NCBI GenBank assembly: GCA_964422725.1
Contig: CAYRCC010000051.1
Span: 1-11,991, forward strand
Direction of reading: 5' to 3'
Length of the DNA: 11,991 bases
DNA from: CAKSNH01 sp964422725
Lineage (GTDB): Bacteria > Bacillota > Clostridia > UBA1381
Numbering within the stretch: position 1 is the first letter of the stretch; the number at the start of each line of letters is the position of its first letter. The translations under genes were made by a program, and so were the position numbers. Of the stretch, positions 1-7,537 are shown piece by piece. The notes beneath the pieces are model-generated. The model had not been told where the DNA came from. It saw nothing but the letters and a program-made list of their open reading frames with translations, and searched no databases.

Positions 1-125
1 GGTGCCTTTTTGGGTACTTTTGCGGCAAGGCAAAAGTACCTAGGGATAGCAGAATTGTTATAACAATGAATTGTCCGACTAAGGGGCAACGCCCCTTACT
101 ACCTAAACCCCGATACCCACCAAAA
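1..125 (+). repeat. Hairpin-rich intergenic repeat, copy A
   Basis: This copy matches 3698-3822 in the same orientation. The core at 41-103 matches 3738-3800 with one substitution in 63 positions (A62 versus G3759). In order it holds: a stem pairing 13-23 with 30-40; a near-palindrome ATTGTTATAACAAT at 54-67; a perfect 8-bp hairpin TAAGGGGC-AAC-GCCCCTTA at 80-98; and a tail ending ACCACCAAAA-like near 125. No coding frame is apparent. It lies beyond the terminator of the chemoreceptor gene, just as copy B lies beyond the terminator of rpoC. The left end may continue outside the window. It could be a MITE-like element or a structured 3'-flanking module; no transposase or clear target-site duplication is seen. 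Confidence 0.8.
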
Positions 126-132
126 CGGATCA

Positions 133-151
133 ACAAGGGCAACACCCTTGT
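133..151. repeat. Short GC hairpin (ACAAGGG / CCCTTGT)
   Basis: A perfect 7-bp stem closes a 5-nt loop CAACA. It belongs to the recurring GGGC-AAC-RCCC hairpin family of this window. It is not followed by a T-run on either strand, so it is not called as a terminator. Confidence 0.6.
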
Positions 152-155
152 CAAC

Positions 156-189
156 CGAACCGCTTACCCCTTGCGCAAGCGCGAAAAAG
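156..189 (+). repeat. 34-bp fragment shared with the repeat upstream of rpoB
   Basis: This segment matches 11785-11818 in the same orientation, apart from one C lost and one G gained around CCCCTTG versus CCCTTGG. It includes the module GCGCAAGCGCGAAAAAG. A degraded form of that module is present in inverted orientation at about 3340-3360. Its run of five A supplies the T-tract of the chemoreceptor terminator on the minus strand. Confidence 0.7.
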
Positions 190-216
190 GTATAGGAGCT
201 TTCGCTCCTATACCTT
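184..216 (-). terminator. Intrinsic terminator of the chemoreceptor gene
   Basis: Read on the minus strand, a 13-bp perfect stem (204-216 with 187-199) closes a GAAA tetraloop and runs straight into TTTTT (188-184). The TAA stop codon (215-217) overlaps the base of the stem, so termination occurs almost at the end of the coding region. The stable GNRA loop and adjoining U-tract make this a convincing rho-independent terminator. The last two U positions can be drawn either as stem or as tract. Confidence 0.9.
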
Positions 217-1990
217 AGTATTTGTCCGCTCCTGTGTCCTGCACATTCTGCGCCGAACCCGAATACTCGGATTTTGCATAACTCTCTCTGAACGCCGCCG
301 CGCCGCCGCCGTCGAGCGTGAACTGACTCATTAAATCCTTCAGTGCCTGCGCCTGTGCCGACAATTGCTGTGAGGCCGCCGCACTTTCCTCCGCCGTAGC
401 CGAGTTCGACTGTACAACCTTGGAAATCTGCTCGACTCCGACAGTCGTCTGGTTAATAGCGTTCGCCTGTTCTTCCGAATTTACGGAGATTTCGTTTATG
501 CCGACCGCAACAAGCTCTGTTTTGTGCTTTACAACGTCCATAGCCGCCGCCGTCGCATCGGCACACTCCGCACCCTTGCCTATAGCTTCAATAACTTTGT
601 GAATAAGGTCTGAGGTGTTCTTTGCCGCCTCGGCAGACTTGCCGGCAAGACTGCGCACCTCCTCGGCAACAACCGAAAATCCCTTACCGGCCTCACCGGC
701 ACGCGCTGCCTCAACCGCCGCGTTAAGCGCAAGAATATTCGTCTGAAACGCAATCGAGTCGATAGTGTTTACAATCTTGTCAATCTCAAGAGAAATCGCG
801 CTTATCTGTTTCATCGCGCCGATAAGGTTTTCGGTCTGCTCACTGCTGTTGTTCATATCCGAAATCATCTCGCCGGCAACCGCATCGAGATTACGCGCAT
901 TTTCGGTGTTCTTGTTTACATTGTCGTTTATTTCGATAATTGTAGCCGACATTTCCTGTATAGAACCCGCCTGCTCGGTAGCACCCTGACTGAGTGCCTG
1001 TGAGGCACCGGCAACCTGATCCGCGCCGGAGGCAACCTGTCCGGCAGTTTCCGTTATTTCGCCCATAACCGCGTTCAGCCGGTCTTTAATCTTACGCATA
1101 GATAATACTATATTATAGTAGTCGCCCTTGTACATTCCGACATTTTCACTGGTTGCGGCAAAATTGCCTGCCGCCATTTCGCTGAGTATGTAATCAATAT
1201 CGGAAATTATAACTTTCTGGAAGTCGACAAGCTCACACATTGCCCCCGCAATCTGTCCCAGCTCGGTATCGTTCTGCTCATACCGTACCACAACGTTAAG
1301 ATTACCCTGTGCCAGCTGTGCAATCCCGGCTTTAAGATAAATTATCGGCTTTATAATTCCGACAAGCGTTATCACCAAAAGCGCAACCGACGACAATATA
1401 GCAAGAATAAAGCTCACATACAGCAGCACCGTCCATACCGAGCTGACAGCGTTTAGCGACTTCATATTTTCGTCTGCCGCCGCATTGGCAATTGCAAGAA
1501 ATTCATCATACTTATCGTCAAACTCGCTGAGATTACTGCTGTAACTGTCGCCGTACAGGATATCCTCGGCTGTGTCCTCGCCCTCATCGCTCATACAGGC
1601 TATTATTTGCATATCCAAATCCATTCTGTCGTGGACAGATGTATACAAATTGTCAGCCAGGGACGCCGTATCGCCGATACCGGCACACAATCCCTTTAAC
1701 TCGTTATATACAGTATCGAAATTGCCGCTTTTTATTTCCGCATTATACGAATTAAGGTACTTTTCATCGCCTGTACTTACGTAAAATCTTATGTAATCCG
1801 TCAACACATCTGCCGCATCGAAAAGTGCCTCGGCTTTTGCGTTTATTTCGTCCTTCTGTGCATCTTTCGCATCAACCAGCCTGTTAATTCTGCCCATTAT
1901 CGCTGTCATAGTAGACGAAAGCACAATCAAAACTATAACGGTTATGTTAGAAATTTTTACAAGCGTGGATTGATTGAGTTTTTTCTTCAT
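215..1990 (-). CDS. Methyl-accepting chemotaxis protein
   Basis: This is a transmembrane chemoreceptor of 591 aa that would control the CheA kinase through CheW. Residues about 12-33 form the first membrane helix. Residues 34-184 form an extracellular helical sensor with no recognisable PAS or Cache motif. Residues about 185-212 form the second membrane helix. A HAMP domain follows (about 208-262), then a second divergent HAMP-like segment (about 262-310) containing MAAGNF and YKGDYY. The signalling coiled coil has the highly conserved hairpin tip DSIAFQTNILALNAAVEAAR starting at residue 411 and continuing to about 449. Glu/Gln-rich stretches near 336-348 and 531-544 are the likely adaptation sites. 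No C-terminal CheR-docking pentapeptide is visible; the protein ends in a Gly-rich linker and polar tail. The ligand cannot be told. The start is supported by GGGGAG 8 nt upstream. The gene has its own promoter and terminator, so it is probably monocistronic. Confidence 0.95.
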   Translation of the reverse strand: MKKKLNQSTLVKISNITVIVLIVLSSTMTAIMGRINRLVDAKDAQKDEINAKAEALFDAADVLTDYIRFYVSTGDEKYLNSYNAEIKSGNFDTVYNELKGLCAGIGDTASLADNLYTSVHDRMDLDMQIIACMSDEGEDTAEDILYGDSYSSNLSEFDDKYDEFLAIANAAADENMKSLNAVSSVWTVLLYVSFILAILSSVALLVITLVGIIKPIIYLKAGIAQLAQGNLNVVVRYEQNDTELGQIAGAMCELVDFQKVIISDIDYILSEMAAGNFAATSENVGMYKGDYYNIVLSMRKIKDRLNAVMGEITETAGQVASGADQVAGASQALSQGATEQAGSIQEMSATIIEINDNVNKNTENARNLDAVAGEMISDMNNSSEQTENLIGAMKQISAISLEIDKIVNTIDSIAFQTNILALNAAVEAARAGEAGKGFSVVAEEVRSLAGKSAEAAKNTSDLIHKVIEAIGKGAECADATAAAMDVVKHKTELVAVGINEISVNSEEQANAINQTTVGVEQISKVVQSNSATAEESAAASQQLSAQAQALKDLMSQFTLDGGGAAAFRESYAKSEYSGSAQNVQDTGADKY

Positions 1991-2040
1991 TGAAACTACT
2001 CCCCTTTCGCATTATGCTCAAAATATTATGTACAGCCTAT

Positions 2041-2069
2041 ATTATATTACGAAATTTACACTAATTCAA
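2041..2069 (-). promoter_or_regulatory. SigA-type promoter of the chemoreceptor gene
   Basis: On the minus strand TTGAAT (2069-2064), a 17-nt spacer and a perfect TATAAT (2046-2041) form a near-consensus housekeeping promoter. The predicted start is near 2034, giving a leader of about 43 nt. The SigD (flagellar) consensus usual for many chemotaxis genes in Bacillota was not seen here. Confidence 0.8.
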
Positions 2070-2125
2070 CATTTTTTACATCATTCGTTGCACAACATAT
2101 GAATTTTTGTGAATATTGCATAAAA

Positions 2126-3013
2126 TCAGTCCTTAATTTTTAGACTATTGTTAATTTCCTCAAGCTCTATAAAGCATGGACGCTCATTCGGAGTTTTATT
2201 CGGGGAATGGAGAGTTATGTAGAGTTTGCCGTCAAAACCTTTAAAAATCATACCATGACCGCCGTTTGAGTCAAACAGCAGACTGCTGTCGTGTTCCCAT
2301 TCGCCGTCGAGTCTGCCGGAAACCGAGCGTGCAATTCCTACGGCGTAACCCTTTTCGCTGCCGCTTGACCATATCATCAAAAGCTGACCGCCGGCGGTTT
2401 TGTACATAAACGGTCCGTCCGTCACGTAAACGCGTTCCTCTTTGCCGTTCATATTATGCACAGAGCCGACTGTCCACGGTGCCTGTGACGCGCGAAACAG
2501 CGTTATCGGTTCACCGATTGTGTTTTTCAAATCCCGGCTCAGGCGCACAGCCATCATTTCTCCGTCTATAACCTGTGTCCACTCGTGACAAAATACCATC
2601 CAAGGGTTTGAGTCGGAGTCGATATAGAGCGTGCCGTCCAGACACTCCATATTCCGAGGAGTAATCGGTTCGGGGCTTATCGGCACAAACGGGCCTTTCG
2701 GCGAATCGGAGTGCAGAATTTGAGTACCGCGGCATTTGTCCTGCGACTTAAACGAGGCGAACATATAGAAACCGCCGTTGTAGGCATAAACCTCAGGTGC
2801 CCAGAAATTGCGGTCTGCCCAAAACTGTGCATCGGGCGCAAATGCGGTATACGGACCGTCCCAGTTTTCGAGGTCTGTACTGCGGTAGCAGTCAAAGCCG
2901 GAGGCGGTATCGCTCCAGCAGTTTTTGTCGGTTGTACCGTATAGGTAGTATTCGCCCGTATCGGGAAGGGCGAGGATAAAAGGATCGCGGATTTGTATTT
3001 CGTTTCTTTTCAT
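2126..3013 (-). CDS. Glycoside hydrolase family 43 protein
   Basis: This is a single-domain five-bladed beta-propeller glycosidase of 295 aa. GH43 enzymes are inverting hydrolases acting mostly on alpha-L-arabinofuranosides, arabinan or beta-xylosides; the substrate here cannot be fixed. Visible GH43 marks are the N-terminal RDPF with the probable catalytic base D10, the FWAPEV motif at 70-75, D126 in CLDGTLYID (probable pKa modulator), DGPFMY at 199-204 in the place where the general acid usually sits, and GGHGMIF with H253, matching a conserved propeller His. The acid position reads Asp (D199) instead of the usual Glu. There is no signal peptide and no C-terminal beta-sandwich or carbohydrate-binding domain, so it probably acts in the cytoplasm on imported oligosaccharides. 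AGGAGG lies 9 nt before the ATG. No convincing promoter was found upstream, and no strong terminator follows before the chemoreceptor promoter. Confidence 0.88.
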   Translation of the reverse strand: MKRNEIQIRDPFILALPDTGEYYLYGTTDKNCWSDTASGFDCYRSTDLENWDGPYTAFAPDAQFWADRNFWAPEVYAYNGGFYMFASFKSQDKCRGTQILHSDSPKGPFVPISPEPITPRNMECLDGTLYIDSDSNPWMVFCHEWTQVIDGEMMAVRLSRDLKNTIGEPITLFRASQAPWTVGSVHNMNGKEERVYVTDGPFMYKTAGGQLLMIWSSGSEKGYAVGIARSVSGRLDGEWEHDSSLLFDSNGGHGMIFKGFDGKLYITLHSPNKTPNERPCFIELEEINNSLKIKD

Positions 3014-3040
3014 AGTTTTATTCCTCCTGATTTTTGATGT

Positions 3041-3138
3041 TGATTAAGGGGCGAAAAACCCTTATTGCAGGGGTGCAGCCCTTGCAATCCCGTTGGTGGT
3101 TATCTATTGTCAGCGGTAAGGGGCTACCGCCCCTTGGC
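3041..3138. repeat. Cluster of three short hairpins upstream of the GH43 gene
   Basis: Three adjacent inverted repeats lie here: TAAGGG/CCCTTA (3045-3050 with 3059-3064), ATTGCA/TGCAAT with inner GGG/CCC (3064-3088), and AAGGGGC/GCCCCTT around a 4-nt loop (about 3118-3135). On the minus strand they would lie in the GH43 leader if transcription starts upstream. A T5 tract falls in the loop of the hairpin nearest the gene, so an attenuator-like role is conceivable but not demonstrated. No SigA promoter stands out in 3014-3160. Confidence 0.5.
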
Positions 3139-3160
3139 AAACCCCTTTTTTTGCGAAAAA

Positions 3161-3443
3161 GCTCAATACGAGGATATTCCGTCCAGGTAATCGGCAAAAT
3201 TCACTCTATGCCTGAACTCGTGAATTTTGTGCCGTTCTGAACGCTATATGTTTATACAAATACGGATTTCACCGAACAGCGGCGGTTTTTACAACGTCAG
3301 CGGCGGCATACCCTCAACCCCGCTTGGCTCAATAGCTTTTTCGCGCTTGCGCAAACCGTCAGTAATTCGTCAACCGCTGATGTTGCGGTTACCGCCAAAA
3401 AAGCTATTCCCTACCCAACGCTTTCAATCGAGGGCAACGCCCG
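3161..3443 (+). repeat. Long intergenic repeat, copy L (inverted relative to 11711-11991)
   Basis: Read forward, this copy aligns with the reverse complement of 11991-11711. The first 83 or so positions differ at only about six places including one 1-nt indel; similarity then declines but continues through shared blocks (GTCAGCGGCGGCATACCCTC-like, AGCTTTTTCGCGCTTGCGC, GTCAACCGCTG, CAATCGAGGGCAAC). Internal structure includes a 13-bp stem with a 2-nt bulge (3192-3204 with 3220-3234) around a 15-nt loop, and AACCGC/GCGGTT (3372-3377 with 3385-3390), whose stem is kept in the other copy although its loop differs. There is no credible coding frame. The two copies bracket rpoBC. Confidence 0.8.
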
Positions 3444-3678
3444 AGCAACCGATGTTGCGATAACCACCGCGTTTTGGCAACGTTTGCATATGCATAACAA
3501 CGTTATTGTCAGCTCACCGCGTTTGCGATACGGAAAAAACCGCCAAAGCGACCCAACGTTCAGAGCGTGTGAAACGTAACGTGTTTGCGCCCATTGAGCG
3601 GAGCGAATAAAGCAAACACTAAAACATACTCGGTGCGTGCAAAGCATTCAGTCAAGCGCGGCGGTTTTTTGGGGTTTC
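3444..3678. other. Gene-free stretch downstream of rpoC with an 11-bp inverted repeat
   Basis: No gene is seen here. A 78-codon minus-strand open frame (3411-3647) has no ribosome-binding site and no recognisable product. The stretch carries AACGTT at 3479-3484 and again at 3499-3504 around the palindrome TGCATATGCA (3485-3494). It also has an 11-bp perfect inverted repeat, AAAAAACCGCC (3534-3544) and GGCGGTTTTTT (3660-3670), enclosing 115 nt. Either end could look like a terminator arm, but no shorter stable hairpin precedes the T-runs. Confidence 0.5.
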
Positions 3679-3679
3679 C

Positions 3680-3699
3680 AAAGGGGCAACGCCCCTTGG
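3680..3699. repeat. GC hairpin of the GGGGC-AAC-GCCCC family
   Basis: A stem GGGGC/GCCCC with flanking AA/TT pairs closes the loop AAC, directly before copy B. It is the same hairpin as those inside copies A (80-98) and B (3777-3795), so the unit may extend leftwards to include it. Confidence 0.65.
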
Positions 3700-3822
3700 T
3701 GTGTTTTTGCTTACTTTTGTCACAAGACAAAAGTAAGTAGGGATAGCAGAATTGTTATGACAATGAATTGTCCGACTAAGGGGCAACGCCCCTTACTACC
3801 AAAACCCCGGTAACCACCAAAA
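3698..3822 (+). repeat. Hairpin-rich intergenic repeat, copy B
   Basis: This is the second copy of the module at 1-125, in the same orientation. The first stem is 12 bp (3710-3721 with 3726-3737) around the loop ACAA. Relative to copy A, three base pairs are changed on both sides so that pairing is kept. The next dyad is weaker than in copy A (ATTGT/ACAAT), followed by the perfect TAAGGGGC-AAC-GCCCCTTA hairpin at 3777-3795. It lies between the rpoC terminator and the long repeat copy L. Confidence 0.8.
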
Positions 3823-3823
3823 G

Positions 3824-3854
3824 GGTTTGCAAAGGGGTAACCCCTTTGCAAACC
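3824..3854. repeat. 14-bp perfect hairpin downstream of rpoC
   Basis: GGTTTGCAAAGGGG (3824-3837) pairs fully with 3841-3854 around a 3-nt loop TAA. It lies 30 nt beyond the main terminator in rpoC orientation and is followed there by CTTTTGG. It could act as a backup terminator or an mRNA 3'-end barrier. Its shape matches the other GC hairpins of the window. Confidence 0.6.
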
Positions 3855-3877
3855 AGAGCCTTTCGCCCTTTACCGCC

Positions 3878-3914
3878 AAAAAGGGTTTTCAAGGGTCACC
3901 CCCTTGAAAACCCT
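3878..3914 (-). terminator. Intrinsic terminator of the rpoBC operon
   Basis: On the minus strand a 14-bp perfect stem (3914-3901 with 3895-3882) closes a 5-nt loop and is followed at once by a T-tract (3882-3878). It begins 22 nt after the rpoC TAA stop. This is a strong rho-independent terminator and separates rpoBC transcription from the GH43 gene. Confidence 0.9.
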
Positions 3915-3936
3915 CTGCTCTCAACGGTATATTCTC

Positions 3937-6900
3937 TTATTCCTCTTTTGGTGTTTCCGCCGTTTCCGCTGCGGCTGTGATTTCGTCCTCAAACACCTCT
4001 TCACCGTCAATCGTAACGTTGACATCTTTGTACATCGGAAGTCCCGTACCTGCCGGTATCAGCTTACCGATGATTACGTTCTCTTTCAAACCGCGCAACG
4101 GGTCAATCTTACCCTTGATTGCCGCGTCTGTAAGAACCTTAGTCGTTTCCTGGAACGATGCCGCCGACATAAACGAATCCGTCGCAAGTGCCGCCTTGGT
4201 GATACCGAGCAGTACAGGCGAATACGTCGCGTGCATACCGCCGCCGTTTGCATCAAGCTGTTCGTTCGCTTGCTGCAGCTCGAATATGTCCACAAGCGAA
4301 CCTATAAGCAAATTCGTATCTCCGGCATCTTCAACCCTTACCTTACGCAGCATCTGGCGCGTGATAACCTCAACGTGCTTGTCGTTGATATCAACACCCT
4401 GTATACGGTATGTTCTCTGTACCTCACGCGTAATATAAACCTGTACGGCGTGCGGCCCTTTAATTGCAAGTATATCGTTAGGGTTTACCGAACCTACCGT
4501 GATTTCGTCACCCAAATCAATAACGTCGCCGTCGTGTACCTTAATTGTAGAGCCGTAAGGAATAACATACGTTCTCGAATCGCCGATTTCGTCGTTTGTA
4601 ACAGTAACCTCTCTCTTGCGCTTACTGTCGACAATAGAAACCTTACCGGCAATCTCCGAAATAATCGCAAGTCCCTTAGGCCGTCTTGCCTCAAACAACT
4701 CCTCGACACGCGGAAGACCCTGTGTAATATCACTGCCCGAAGCAACACCGCCGGCATGGAATGTACGCATTGTAAGCTGTGTACCCGGCTCACCGATTGA
4801 CTGCGCCGCTATAATACCTACAGCCTCGCCGACATTTACCAGCTCACCCGTTGCAAGGTTAGTACCGTAACACTTAGCACATACTCCGAACTTACTCTGA
4901 CAGGTAAGCACATTTCTGATATATACTTTCTCTATACCCGCTTTTACAATGGCATTTGCCATATCGTCATTAATAATCTCGCCGCCGACTGCAATTACCG
5001 CACCCGTCTGCGGATGGATAACGTCCTCCATAGCCACACGGCCCAAAATACGGTCAAACAACGGCTCGATAACTTCGTTTCCGTCACTGATCTGCGATAC
5101 CCACTCACCGGTGGTTGTTCCGCAGTCAATCTCGCGCACGATAATGTCCTGTGATACGTCAACAAGCCGTCGTGTCAGATAACCCGAGTCGGCTGTTCTG
5201 AGTGCGGTATCGGTAAGACCCTTACGCGCACCGTGCGATGAAATAAAGTATTCCAATACGTTAAGACCTTCTCGGAAGTTTGCACGAATAGGAATCTCAA
5301 TCGTACGTCCCGACGTATCCGCCATAAGACCACGCATAGCCGCAAGCTGACGAATCTGGTTCGTACTACCGCGCGCTCCCGAATCCGCCATCATAAATAT
5401 CGGATTGAACTCGTCAAGATGTTCCATCATCGCTTTTGTAACCTGTTCACTCGTTGCCGCCCAAGTTTTGATTACCTGCTGATAACGCTCCTCGTCGGTT
5501 AAGAAACCGCGTCTGAACTGCTTTACTATCTGCTCGATTTTCTCCTCAGCCTCAGCCAAAAGCTCTTTCTTCTTCTCCGGCACTTCGATATCCGAAACGC
5601 TTACCGTTATCGCACCTCTTGTAGAGAACTTATAACCCGTCGCTTTTATCTTGTCAAGCATTTCCGCGGTAATGCTTGTGCCGTGCACGCGGATACAGCG
5701 GTCAATGATTTTTCCGAGCCATTTTTTGCCCACCGGCTCTTTAAAGTTGATTTCCAAATCAAACATCGTGTCAGGGTTTGTTCTGTCAACATATCCCAAA
5801 TCCTGAGGAATGTTATTGTTAAATATAATTCTTCCGACGGTTGCCTCGATAAGCTTAGACCTAAGCTCACCGCCCACAACTCTCTCCACTCTAACCTTGA
5901 TAGGCGAATGAAGTCCGACGGCTTTGTTGTCATACGCCAAAATTGCCTCGTCGGCATCTGCAAAGATTTTGCCCTCGCCCGGCTCGTCGTGTTTGATAAG
6001 CGTCAAATAATAGCTTCCCAGTACCATATCCTGTGTAGGAACGGCAACAGGGTGTCCGTCCTGAGGCTTTAACAGGTTGTTTGCCGACAGCATCAAAAAT
6101 CTTGCCTCTGCCTGTGCCTCCGGTGACAGCGGTACGTGGACAGCCATCTGGTCACCGTCAAAATCCGCATTATACGCCGTACAAACAAGCGGGTGCAGTT
6201 TAAGCGCACGCCCCTCAACCAATTTCGGCTCAAACGCCTGAATACCCAGTCTGTGCAGTGTAGGTGCACGGTTCAGCAATACAGGGTGCTCCTTGATTAC
6301 GTCCTCAAGTACGTCCCACACGTCAGGCTTTAACCGCTCCACCATTCTTTTTGCGTTCTTTATATTCTGTGCAAGCCCTTTTGCCACAAGCTTTTTCATT
6401 ACAAACGGCTTAAACAGCTCAATTGCCATTTCCTTAGGCAGACCGCACTGATAAATCTTCATTTCAGGACCTACAACGATAACCGAACGGCCCGAATAGT
6501 CAACACGCTTACCCAAAAGGTTCTGACGGAAACGTCCCTGTTTACCTTTCAGCAAATCCGAAAGCGATTTCAGCGCGCGGTTACCCGGTCCCGTAACGGT
6601 ACGGCCGCGTCTGCCGTTATTTATAAGTGCATCGACAGCCTCCTGAAGCATACGCTTTTCGTTTCTTATAATGATGTCCGGCGCACCAAGCTCCAAAAGT
6701 CTGCGCAGACGGTTGTTACGGTTAATAACACGTCTGTACAAATCGTTAAGGTCACTGGTTGCGAAACGGCCGCCGTCCAGCTGTACCATAGGGCGCAAAT
6801 CCGGCGGAATAATCGGCACTACCGACAAAATCATCCATTCCGGACGGTTACCCGAAATTCTGAACGCCTCGACTATCTCAAGTCTTTTTATAATTCTTGC

Positions 6901-7509
6901 CTTTTTCTGTCCCTGTGCGCTTTCAAGCTCCTCTTTAAGCTCCGCCGACAGCTCGTCAAGGTCGATTTTCTCCAAGAGCTCGCGGATAGCCTCGGCACCC
7001 ATTCCGGCTCTGAAACGGTCGCCGTACTTTTCATAAGCCTCGCGGTATTCCTTTTCGCTCAAAATCTGGTTCTGCATAAGCCCCGACTTACCCGGGTCAA
7101 CTACGATATATGCCGCAAAATACAAAACCTTTTCAAGGTGGCGCGGCGAAAGGTCAAGGATAAGTCCCATGCTAGACGGCACGCCCTTGAAATACCATAT
7201 ATGCGACACCGGCGTTGCAAGCTCTATATGTCCCATACGCTCGCGGCGCACCTTGGCTTTTGTGACTTCAACTCCGCATCGGTCACAGATTACACCCTTG
7301 TATCTGATTTTCTTATACTTACCGCAGTGACATTCCCAGTCCTTCTGAGGGCCGAAGATTTTTTCACAGAACAACCCGTCACGCTCAGGCTTCAGTGTAC
7401 GGTAATTGATTGTTTCCGGCTTTTTAACTTCGCCGTAAGACCAGCTTCTGATGGTTTCCGGCGAGGCAAGTCCGATTTTAATAGCGTCAAAACTGTTAAA
7501 CTCTATCAT
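3937..7509 (-). CDS. rpoC: DNA-directed RNA polymerase subunit beta'
   Basis: This is the largest RNA polymerase subunit, 1190 aa (B. subtilis RpoC is about the same size). It carries the N-terminal zinc-binding cluster C60-x-C62, C75-x-x-C78, the clamp and double-psi barrel, and the absolutely conserved NADFDGD at 447-453, whose three Asp hold the catalytic magnesium. The F-loop and trigger-loop region is clear (MMADSGARGSTNQIRQLA at 707-724; RANFREGLNVLEYFISSHG at 742-760, with H759 the trigger-loop His). A second zinc site is formed by C796, C870, C877 and C880, followed by GEAVGIIAAQSIGEPGTQLT. No large lineage insertion is seen and all key residues are intact. The start is the ATG at 7509, because GGAGG lies 8 nt upstream and the protein then begins MIEFNSFDAIKIGLASP, in register with other Bacillota RpoC. 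The in-frame ATG at 7560 would add 17 unrelated residues across a hairpin. It is cotranscribed with rpoB. Confidence 0.98.
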   Translation of the reverse strand: MIEFNSFDAIKIGLASPETIRSWSYGEVKKPETINYRTLKPERDGLFCEKIFGPQKDWECHCGKYKKIRYKGVICDRCGVEVTKAKVRRERMGHIELATPVSHIWYFKGVPSSMGLILDLSPRHLEKVLYFAAYIVVDPGKSGLMQNQILSEKEYREAYEKYGDRFRAGMGAEAIRELLEKIDLDELSAELKEELESAQGQKKARIIKRLEIVEAFRISGNRPEWMILSVVPIIPPDLRPMVQLDGGRFATSDLNDLYRRVINRNNRLRRLLELGAPDIIIRNEKRMLQEAVDALINNGRRGRTVTGPGNRALKSLSDLLKGKQGRFRQNLLGKRVDYSGRSVIVVGPEMKIYQCGLPKEMAIELFKPFVMKKLVAKGLAQNIKNAKRMVERLKPDVWDVLEDVIKEHPVLLNRAPTLHRLGIQAFEPKLVEGRALKLHPLVCTAYNADFDGDQMAVHVPLSPEAQAEARFLMLSANNLLKPQDGHPVAVPTQDMVLGSYYLTLIKHDEPGEGKIFADADEAILAYDNKAVGLHSPIKVRVERVVGGELRSKLIEATVGRIIFNNNIPQDLGYVDRTNPDTMFDLEINFKEPVGKKWLGKIIDRCIRVHGTSITAEMLDKIKATGYKFSTRGAITVSVSDIEVPEKKKELLAEAEEKIEQIVKQFRRGFLTDEERYQQVIKTWAATSEQVTKAMMEHLDEFNPIFMMADSGARGSTNQIRQLAAMRGLMADTSGRTIEIPIRANFREGLNVLEYFISSHGARKGLTDTALRTADSGYLTRRLVDVSQDIIVREIDCGTTTGEWVSQISDGNEVIEPLFDRILGRVAMEDVIHPQTGAVIAVGGEIINDDMANAIVKAGIEKVYIRNVLTCQSKFGVCAKCYGTNLATGELVNVGEAVGIIAAQSIGEPGTQLTMRTFHAGGVASGSDITQGLPRVEELFEARRPKGLAIISEIAGKVSIVDSKRKREVTVTNDEIGDSRTYVIPYGSTIKVHDGDVIDLGDEITVGSVNPNDILAIKGPHAVQVYITREVQRTYRIQGVDINDKHVEVITRQMLRKVRVEDAGDTNLLIGSLVDIFELQQANEQLDANGGGMHATYSPVLLGITKAALATDSFMSAASFQETTKVLTDAAIKGKIDPLRGLKENVIIGKLIPAGTGLPMYKDVNVTIDGEEVFEDEITAAAETAETPKEE

Positions 7510-7517
7510 CTTACAAA

Positions 7518-7522
7518 CCTCC
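7518..7522 (-). promoter_or_regulatory. Ribosome-binding site deciding the rpoC start
   Basis: GGAGG on the minus strand lies 8 nt before the ATG at 7509. The upstream in-frame ATG at 7558-7560 has no comparable site and lies at the edge of a stem. This settles the start at 7509. Confidence 0.9.
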
Positions 7523-7537
7523 GTATCAAATTGAGGA

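Noticed and set aside
3411..3647. 78-codon minus-strand open frame in the repeat region
   Set aside because: It runs across the edge of repeat copy L, has no ribosome-binding site and no recognisable protein features.
3904..4800. Long plus-strand open frame of 298 codons opposite rpoC
   Set aside because: It is rich in Cys, Arg and aromatic residues, matches no family I know, and lies entirely antisense to the conserved rpoC frame; it is a by-product of rpoC codon use.
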